In this document: positions 58,472 to 64,000 of the stretch, piece after piece | How positions within the stretch are numbered: the first letter of the stretch is position 1 | Layout of the letters: the number at the start of each line of letters is the position of its first letter | Assembly (NCBI GenBank): GCA_002255905.1 | Contig: NKIN01000001.1 | Location: 558,001-622,000 of the forward strand | Direction of reading: 5' to 3' | Source of the DNA: Burkholderiales bacterium PBB1 | Lineage (GTDB): Bacteria; Pseudomonadota; Gammaproteobacteria; Burkholderiales; Burkholderiaceae_C | DNA length: 64,000 nt | Made by a program: the position numbers and the translations under genes | Notes under the pieces: generated by a model | Told to the model about the DNA's origin: nothing | The model's input: the letters and a program-made list of their open reading frames with translations, nothing else | Database searches by the model: none

Positions 58472-59102
58472 CACACCGCGACTGAAGCGCATGGCCGCCG
58501 CACACGACTTCATCTACCTCGCGTCGCAAAGCCCGCGTCGGCGGCAGCTGCTGGAGCAGATCGGCGTGCGCGGTGAACTGCTGTTGCCTGACGCCTCTGA
58601 AGACGCCGAAGCGCTGGAAGCCGAACGCGCGGGCGAACTGCCCTTGGCCTACGTGCAGCGCGTCACCCGCGCCAAGCTGCACGCCGCCCGGCAGCGCCTG
58701 CAGCAGCGCCAGCTGGCGCCTGCGCCCATCTTGTGTTCAGACACCACCGTGGCATTGGGCCGGCGCATTTTTGGCAAGCCGCAAGACGCGGCCGATGCCG
58801 CGGCCATCTTGCAGCAGCTGAGCGGCTGCACCCACCGCGTGATCACGGCGGTGGCCGTGGCTTCTGGCGCGGCCGAGCACCTGGCCGTGAGCACCTCGCG
58901 CGTGAGCTTTGCCGAGCTGACTGCCGACACCATAGCGCGCTACATCGCGAGCGGTGAGCCTTTCGGCAAGGCCGGCGCCTACGGCATACAGGGCGCGGCG
59001 GGCGCCTGGGTGAAACGCATCGACGGCAGCTACACCGGCATCATGGGCCTGCCGCTCTACGAGACGGCCGAGCTGCTGCGCGCGGTGGGCGTGCGGTGGT
59101 GA
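58464..59102 (+). CDS. maf: Maf-family nucleoside triphosphate pyrophosphatase
   Basis: 212 residues from GTG 58464, overlapping rlmH by eight bases; ATG 58491 is an alternative giving [17 protein letters not shown]. Maf marks: [41 protein letters not shown], and the final [13 protein letters not shown]. Maf proteins hydrolyse non-canonical or canonical dTTP/UTP-type nucleotides. The SDTTVAL motif and residue pattern place it near YhdE-type Maf. Confidence 0.93.
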   Translation: MNDTPRLKRMAAAHDFIYLASQSPRRRQLLEQIGVRGELLLPDASEDAEALEAERAGELPLAYVQRVTRAKLHAARQRLQQRQLAPAPILCSDTTVALGRRIFGKPQDAADAAAILQQLSGCTHRVITAVAVASGAAEHLAVSTSRVSFAELTADTIARYIASGEPFGKAGAYGIQGAAGAWVKRIDGSYTGIMGLPLYETAELLRAVGVRW

Positions 59103-59169
59103 ATCGGCCGCTGGTGAATCGCCCTGTTGTGAAGCGCGTGCGGCGCTGCCCTCGAATACCATCGACCGC

Positions 59170-60663
59170 ATGCAAGACATCCTGATCAACTGGACCCCGC
59201 AGGAAACACGCGTCGCGGTGATTGAAGGCGGTGCGGTGCAGGACCTGCACATCGAGCGCACGCTGGAGCGCGGGCTGGTGGGCAACATCTACGCGGGCAA
59301 GGTGGTGCGCGTGCTGCCGGGCATGCAATCGGCCTTCATCGACATCGGGCTCGAGCGCGCTGCCTTCTTGCACGCCGCCGACGTGCAGCTGATCGGCGAG
59401 CCCCCGCGCCACGCCGTGGCCGCCGGCACCGTGGTGACGCCGCCCCCGCCGATCGAGCGCCTGGTGTTCGAAGGCCAGACGCTGACCGTGCAGGTCATCA
59501 AGGACCCGATCGGCACCAAGGGCGCGCGGCTGTCCACGCAGATCAGCATTGCCGGGCGCCTGTTGGTGTTCTTGCCGCAAGACGACCACATCGGCATCAG
59601 CCAGAAGATCGGCTCGCCCGAGCTGCGCGAGCAACTGCGCACCCGCATGAAGGTGCTGGCCGAGCTGCCCGAAGGCAGTGGCCCCACCGGCGGCTTCATC
59701 CTGCGCACCAATGCCGAAGAAGCCACCGACGCCGAGCTGGCCGACGACATCGCCTACCTGCGCAAGACCTGGAAGGCCATCCGCGAGCGCAGCTTCAAGT
59801 CGCCGCCCGGCACCTTGCTGCACCAGGACCTGAGCCTGGTCCAGCGCGTGCTGCGCGACCTGGCGAACGAGGCCACGCAATCCATCCGCATCGACTCGCA
59901 GCAGCAGTACGACGCGTTGAAGGCTTTTGGCGAGGCCTTCACGCCCACCTCGGTCGACAAGCTGGCCTTGTACAAGGGCGAGCGGCCCATCTTCGACCTG
60001 TTCAACATCGACGAAGAGATCGCACGCGCGCTGGCGCGGCGGGTCGATTTGAAATCAGGCGGTTACCTGGTGATCGACCAGACCGAGGCGCTGACCACGG
60101 TCGACGTGAACACCGGCGGCTATGTGGGTGCGCGCAACTTCGACGACACCATCTTCAAGACCAACCTCGAAGCCACGCAGACCATTGCCCGCCAGCTGCG
60201 GCTGCGCAACCTGGGCGGCATCATCATCGTCGACTTCATCGACATGACGCGAGAAGAGCACCAGGCCGCGGTGCTGGCCGAATTCAAGAAGCAGCTGGCG
60301 CGCGACCGCACCAAGGTGACGGTGAGCGGCTTCACCCAGCTGGGGCTGGTGGAGCTGACCCGCAAGCGCACCCGCGAATCGCTGGCCCACATGCTGTGCG
60401 AGCCATGCCCCACCTGCGAAGGCAAGGGCCAGGTGAAGACCGCGCGCAGCGTCTGCTACGACATCCTGCGCGAGATCCTGCGCGAGGCGAAGCAGTTCAA
60501 CCCGAAGGAATTCCGCATCATCGCCACGCCCGCCGTCATCGAAATGCTGCTCGACGAAGAAAGCCAGCACCTGGCCGGCCTGAGCGATTTCATCGGCAAG
60601 CCGATCTCGCTGCGCGCCGAGAACGCCGGGTCGCCGGAGCGGTATGACATCGTGCTGATGTAG
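59170..60663 (+). CDS. rng: Ribonuclease G
   Basis: 497 residues, without the long C-terminal scaffold of RNase E. An S1 domain (about 35-135, starting GNIYAGKVVRVLPGMQSAFIDIG), the RNase E/G core with catalytic DVNTGGYVG and DFIDM, and the zinc-link CEPCPTC are visible. It matures 16S rRNA and decays mRNA. Last gene of the housekeeping run, 67 bases after maf. Confidence 0.96.
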   Translation: MQDILINWTPQETRVAVIEGGAVQDLHIERTLERGLVGNIYAGKVVRVLPGMQSAFIDIGLERAAFLHAADVQLIGEPPRHAVAAGTVVTPPPPIERLVFEGQTLTVQVIKDPIGTKGARLSTQISIAGRLLVFLPQDDHIGISQKIGSPELREQLRTRMKVLAELPEGSGPTGGFILRTNAEEATDAELADDIAYLRKTWKAIRERSFKSPPGTLLHQDLSLVQRVLRDLANEATQSIRIDSQQQYDALKAFGEAFTPTSVDKLALYKGERPIFDLFNIDEEIARALARRVDLKSGGYLVIDQTEALTTVDVNTGGYVGARNFDDTIFKTNLEATQTIARQLRLRNLGGIIIVDFIDMTREEHQAAVLAEFKKQLARDRTKVTVSGFTQLGLVELTRKRTRESLAHMLCEPCPTCEGKGQVKTARSVCYDILREILREAKQFNPKEFRIIATPAVIEMLLDEESQHLAGLSDFIGKPISLRAENAGSPERYDIVLM

Positions 60664-60743
60664 GGTGGCGGCGAGGCTTCGAGTCAGGCGTTGCTCACGA
60701 CGCCGCCCCGACCTTGAACTGCCGGCCCTGCGTCACCCCACCG

Positions 60744-60930
60744 TTATCGCTTGCCGCGGCCACCCACCTTGGTCGGCATGTCACGCAACTTGGGCAGGCC
60801 ATCGCGCATGGGAAGTACCGTCTCGGCCTAGTGAGCATGGAACACTGGCCTGAAAGCGAGCCCTGGCAGCGTTGCCGCATAGACGTCGGTCATGCCCATG
60901 CCTGGGTGCTTCGAGATCGGGGAAGGTCGG
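60744..60930 (-). pseudogene. C-terminal remnant of a GFA-like (formaldehyde-activating enzyme-like) protein
   Basis: Reading leftward, one frame gives SKHPGMGMTDVYAATLPG, LAFRPVFHAH, a TAG at 60828-60830, then AETVLPMRDGLPKLRDM, PTKVGGRGKR and the stop at 60744. The parts on both sides of the TAG join into a GFA/Mss4-like protein end, in which the TAG replaces a probable Tyr codon (TAC to TAG). No convincing N-terminal half is found upstream, so it is probably a decayed gene. The family guess comes from memory of similar C-termini and needs a search. Confidence 0.42.
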
Positions 60931-61121
60931 GTTGGCTCCGTCGATACCGAAGACAAACTGGGGATGACACTGCCGGATTCAGCGACCGCAGTTCGTCCGG
61001 CAACGTGAGGCTGCCGCAGGGTTCAACGGCACGCTCGTCGCGATGGTCCGGAATGGTAAGTGCTGACGCCTCACGCATTGGCTTCAGATCGTGCCCATCT
61101 CGTGACCTTTGGCACCATGGC

Positions 61122-61139
61122 TTGTCACGGGATTGTCAT
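61122..61139 (+). promoter_or_regulatory. Pho box upstream of pstS
   Basis: Two direct repeats TTGTCAC (61122-61128) and TTGTCAT (61133-61139), 4 bases apart (11-base phase), fit the PhoB-box consensus CTGTCAT-N4-CTGTCAT. It lies 47 bases before the pstS start. This predicts induction under phosphate limitation. Confidence 0.8.
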
Positions 61140-61186
61140 TGCCGATCCACAGACTGAGGCCGTCGTTTTGACTACCTCAAGAGCAC

Positions 61187-62224
61187 ATGAAATCCTCATC
61201 AACACTGCAGACATTCATTGCGCTGGCCACACTTGCCACCGCCCAGACCTCGTTTGGCCAGAACATCACCGGTGCGGGCGCGTCCTTCCCGGCCCCGGTC
61301 TATAGCAAATGGGCGGATGAGTACCACAAGGCGACCCAGCAGCAGGTGAACTATCAGTCCGTCGGTTCGGGCGCGGGCATCAAGCAGATCAAGGCAAAGA
61401 CTGTCGATTTCGGTGCGTCTGACATGCCGTTGACCGACGAGGAGCTGTCCAAGGATGGCCTGCTGCAGTTCCCGACCGTGATTGGTGGTGTGGTGCCGGT
61501 CGTCAACATCCAGGGTGTCAAGCCGGGCCAGATTCGACTGACGGGCTCCATGCTTGCCGACATCTATCTCGGCAAGATCACCCGGTGGAATGACGCTGCG
61601 CTCAAGGCACTCAATCGCGATGTGGCGCTGCCCGATGCGCCAATTGCCATCGTGCGGCGCGCGGATGGATCAGGGACGACCTTCATTTTCACAAACTATC
61701 TGTCGAAGGTCAGTACCGAATGGAAGTCGAAGGTCGGAGAGGGCACGGCCGTCAACTGGCCGGCAGGCACGGGGGGCAAAGGCAATGAGGGCGTCGCCGC
61801 ATTCGTGCAGCGGCTTGATAACTCCATAGGCTACGTCGAGTACGCCTATGCCAAGCAGAACAAGATGGCGCACGTCATCATGGGAAATCGAGAGGGCAAT
61901 TTCGTTGCCCCTCAGGACGCCAGCTTCAAGGCGGCGGCACTGGGCGCAGACTGGGCGAAAACGTTTTACCAGGTACTCACCGACGAACCGGGCAAGGATG
62001 CCTGGCCGATCAGTGGTGCGACGTTCATCCTGATGCACGCGGTGCAGGACAAGCCGCAACAGGCCAAGGCAGCGCTGAAGTTTTTTGATTGGGCCTATGC
62101 GCACGGCGACAAGGCGGCTGCCGACCTCGACTATGTCCCGATGCCAAATCCGGTGAAGGACGCCATCCACAAGCAGTGGCAAACCATCAAGAGCGCAGAC
62201 GGGAAACCGGTTGCAGGCTTGTAG
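61187..62224 (+). CDS. pstS: Periplasmic phosphate-binding protein PstS
   Basis: 345 residues. Signal peptide (about 1-24). Phosphate-site motifs are GAGASFPAP, SVGSGAGIKQI, FGASDMPLT and RRADGSGTTFIFTNYL. It delivers phosphate to the PstCAB transporter. No pstC, pstA or pstB follows; the next gene is a sulfite dehydrogenase. So it is an orphan copy, or the transporter is elsewhere. ATG 61187; a Pho box lies just upstream. Confidence 0.96.
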   Translation: MKSSSTLQTFIALATLATAQTSFGQNITGAGASFPAPVYSKWADEYHKATQQQVNYQSVGSGAGIKQIKAKTVDFGASDMPLTDEELSKDGLLQFPTVIGGVVPVVNIQGVKPGQIRLTGSMLADIYLGKITRWNDAALKALNRDVALPDAPIAIVRRADGSGTTFIFTNYLSKVSTEWKSKVGEGTAVNWPAGTGGKGNEGVAAFVQRLDNSIGYVEYAYAKQNKMAHVIMGNREGNFVAPQDASFKAAALGADWAKTFYQVLTDEPGKDAWPISGATFILMHAVQDKPQQAKAALKFFDWAYAHGDKAAADLDYVPMPNPVKDAIHKQWQTIKSADGKPVAGL

Positions 62225-62611
62225 GTTTCCAGGATCCCGGTGCCACCCGCGCGGGACGGACTGCTGAATTCTTCTCGAACGGCGGTTCTCCGCGGTTGCA
62301 GCAGCAGCCTCGGGGCATCGATCACGTCAGCGTGCCCATCCGGCTCGACCCAGCCGTGCCTGGCGCGGGTAAACACGCTTCGAAATTTCACCGCCAGCAT
62401 CGAATATTCAGACGCGAGGTTCGTTGCTGTGAGCCACTCGCTGAAGGTTGAAGGGTGCGAGCGACAAAGCACACAGCGGCAGTTTCCGCTGTTGTCCTGC
62501 GGCAGTCGTTGGCACCCGGTACAGCCAGGAGCCAGTGATTGCGCACGGCAGCGGTACTGATTCGGCGGGGATCGCCTTTCAGAGTGCGTCCCGACAACCA
62601 AGGAGACAGGC
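62225..62611. other. Intergenic region, no gene seen
   Basis: 387 bases between pstS and sorA. I find no convincing protein on either strand: the longer open frames lack start sites and look random. A weak 6-bp hairpin (CAGCGG 62474-62479, CCGCTG 62486-62491) is present. No Pho box or terminator with a T-run is seen. Confidence 0.6.
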
Positions 62612-63841
62612 ATGAGCTATCACCCCAACAATCTTGGTCGCCGCAGATTGATCGCGGGCAGCGCCGGCGTACTGGCCACCGCGGGGCTCGGCATGCTCGG
62701 CCGCAGTGCCTGGGCCGGGCCAACGGCCGAACTGCCCTTCGTCAATGGCCACCGCAACCTCGTGGCCTACCCCGAGAAGCGCCCGCTGATCGTGCTGACA
62801 TCCCGGCCGCCACAGCTCGAAACGCCGTTCGATGTTTTCAACGATGGTTTGATCACGCCGAACGACGCGTTCTTTGTCCGATATCACAATGCGGGCCTGC
62901 CCACCTCGATTGACGGGGACGCCCATGTCATCAAGATCGGGGGCAATGCAGCGGGCAAGCCCTTCGAGCTCACCGTGGCCGAGTTGCGTACGCAGTTCAA
63001 GCCAGTCGAACTGATCGCGGTCAACCAGTGCTCCGGCAACAGCCGCGGCTTGTTCAACCCGCGCGTGACGGGCGGCCAACTGGCCAATGGCGCGATGGGC
63101 AACGCCCGCTGGGTCGGGGTGCCACTGAAGGACGTGCTGGCGCGCGCCGAGCTGAAGGACACTGCGCGCCAGGTCACGTTCAACGGGCTGGACCTCGCCC
63201 TGTTTGGAGGCGGTGACTTCGTCAAGTCGCTCAACGTGAATCACGCGATGGACGGCGAGGTGATGCTCGCCTACCAGATGAACGGCGCCGACATTCCATT
63301 GTTGAACGGCTTCCCGGTGAAGCTGATCGTGCCTGGCTATTACGGTACCTACTGGGTCAAGCACCTGTCGGAGATCGAAGTCGTTGACCAGACTTTCGAG
63401 GGTTTCTGGATGAAGCCCGCTTACCGTGTGCCGGACAACGACTGTGCCTGTATCGACCCCGGCACCACACCGGCTGCGACCCGGCCGATCGGCCGCTTCA
63501 ATGTGCGCTCCTTCATCACATCGGTGACTGATGGCGCACGGCTGCGCGCCGGTCGACCGATGATGGTGCGAGGAATCGCATTCGACGGCGGCCAGGGCAT
63601 CCGCGAAGTCGCTTATTCGACCGACGGTGGTCAGAGCTGGCAAGGCGCCCGACTCGGAGCTGACATCGGTCGCTATTCCTTCCGCGAATTCACCTTCGGT
63701 TTCACGCCCAAGAAGGGCGGCCACGACCTGCGTGTTCGCGCCTGGAACCGCTCAGGACAGAGCCAGCCGATGGAAGCACTTTGGCAGCCTGCAGGCTACA
63801 TGCGCAATGTGGTCGAGTCGGTCAAGGTCACCGCTGTCTGA
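62612..63841 (+). CDS. Sulfite dehydrogenase molybdopterin subunit (SorA-like)
   Basis: 409 residues. A Tat-type signal (GRRRLIAGSAGVLATAGLG at about 9-27) marks export with bound cofactor. The sulfite-oxidase fold spans about 60-270 with the molybdenum-ligand Cys140 in NQCSGNSRG; the dimerisation domain (Mo-co_dimer) follows at about 290-405. It oxidises sulfite to sulfate in the periplasm. ATG 62612 follows AAGGAGA. The next gene begins 12 bases on and looks like the cytochrome partner, as in SorAB of Starkeya novella. Confidence 0.88.
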   Translation: MSYHPNNLGRRRLIAGSAGVLATAGLGMLGRSAWAGPTAELPFVNGHRNLVAYPEKRPLIVLTSRPPQLETPFDVFNDGLITPNDAFFVRYHNAGLPTSIDGDAHVIKIGGNAAGKPFELTVAELRTQFKPVELIAVNQCSGNSRGLFNPRVTGGQLANGAMGNARWVGVPLKDVLARAELKDTARQVTFNGLDLALFGGGDFVKSLNVNHAMDGEVMLAYQMNGADIPLLNGFPVKLIVPGYYGTYWVKHLSEIEVVDQTFEGFWMKPAYRVPDNDCACIDPGTTPAATRPIGRFNVRSFITSVTDGARLRAGRPMMVRGIAFDGGQGIREVAYSTDGGQSWQGARLGADIGRYSFREFTFGFTPKKGGHDLRVRAWNRSGQSQPMEALWQPAGYMRNVVESVKVTAV

Positions 63842-63852
63842 AAGGACCTGTC

Positions 63853-64000
63853 ATGAAACCCCAAACGCTTCTCGCTCCTGCACTGGCCCTCGTGGCCATG
63901 GCCTGCATGGACACGTCGTTCGCCATCACCAAGACCGTTGAGCTGCCGCCCGATGGCATTGCGCTCACGGCGAGTCCGCTGCCGGGCTATCAGAAGGCCC
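63853..64000 (+). CDS. Exported protein, probable SorB-type cytochrome c subunit (partial at window edge)
   Basis: Only 49 codons are visible: signal peptide (about 1-24, ending SFA) and the start of the mature protein. No haem motif (CXXCH) lies in the visible part. The call as sulfite dehydrogenase cytochrome subunit comes from its place 12 bases after the sorA-like gene, with AAAGGA at 63841-63846. The gene runs past the window end. Confidence 0.55.
   Translation, partial: MKPQTLLAPALALVAMACMDTSFAITKTVELPPDGIALTASPLPGYQKA

Larger units (their letters stand above)
60664..61186. other. Intergenic region with a gene remnant and the pstS control region
   Basis: 523 bases between rng and pstS. 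It holds a degraded minus-strand gene end (60744 to about 60930) and the Pho box at 61122-61139. An open frame on the plus strand (60714-61157, 147 residues) gives no recognisable protein and crosses the remnant, so I reject it. Confidence 0.7.

Noticed and set aside
60714-61157. 147-codon plus-strand frame between rng and pstS
   Set aside because: No recognisable protein, no ribosome-binding site; it crosses a minus-strand gene remnant and the Pho box.
62131-62613. Minus-strand frame between pstS and sorA
   Set aside because: Overlaps the end of pstS antisense and has no motif or start signal.

Overview
The window is GC-rich, densely coded bacterial chromosome. Protein families and gene order (hemF-nadD-rsfS-rlmH-maf-rng, queC-queD-queE-queF, PEP-CTERM proteins, an EpsA-like LuxR regulator, a sorA-type sulfite dehydrogenase) point to a betaproteobacterium of the order Burkholderiales, probably in the Leptothrix/Rubrivivax/Ideonella neighbourhood. 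The order is fairly safe; the genus is a guess. I saw no rRNA, tRNA, insertion sequence, phage or CRISPR array.

Region 1 (1-7668) is a signalling and envelope block. A STAS protein and an FHA-PP2C phosphatase are read leftward. Divergent from them are a membrane Ser/Thr kinase with a C-terminal HAMP domain, a lipoprotein polysaccharide deacetylase and a TPR lipoprotein. A LysM/TPR lipoprotein and an MltB-type transglycosylase follow. Region 2 (7665-12876) holds a GNAT acetyltransferase, a glutaminase, an overlapping RIO-kinase/SUV3-like helicase pair and a small secreted protein with a charged tail.

Region 3 (about 12877-43861) is the most interesting part. A reduced type II secretion/type IV pilus-like operon (GspG, F, E, PilM/N/O/P-like subunits, a TPR-secretin, three more pseudopilin-like proteins) has an EpsA-like regulator inside it. 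It runs into a two-partner secretion system: a TpsB transporter, then a PEP-CTERM protein and an exported PstS-like protein, then a 3528-residue TpsA filamentous-haemagglutinin-like protein. After TpsA come an ExbB with a large DUF2341/LamG-like periplasmic part, ExbD, TonB, a porin and a periplasmic coiled-coil protein. All genes from gspG to the coiled-coil protein are on one strand. A shared upstream motif and the PstS-like gene suggest a coordinated, possibly phosphate-linked, surface/secretion system, resembling the hxc-pdt-exbB2 region of Pseudomonas aeruginosa as I recall it.

Region 4 (43957-53469) has the queuosine-precursor operon queC-queD-queE-queF, in which QueD is a triple-domain fusion. 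It also has a small exported protein, a lipocalin, a second PEP-CTERM protein, glnS, a second charged-tail secreted protein and a HerA-like ATPase. Region 5 (53608-60663) is a housekeeping run: yebC, purD, hemF, nadD, rsfS, rlmH, maf, rng, mostly with overlapping start and stop codons. Region 6 (60664-64000) has a degraded GFA-like gene end, a pstS with a good Pho box but no pstCAB beside it, a sorA-type sulfite dehydrogenase, and the start of its presumed cytochrome subunit, cut by the window edge.
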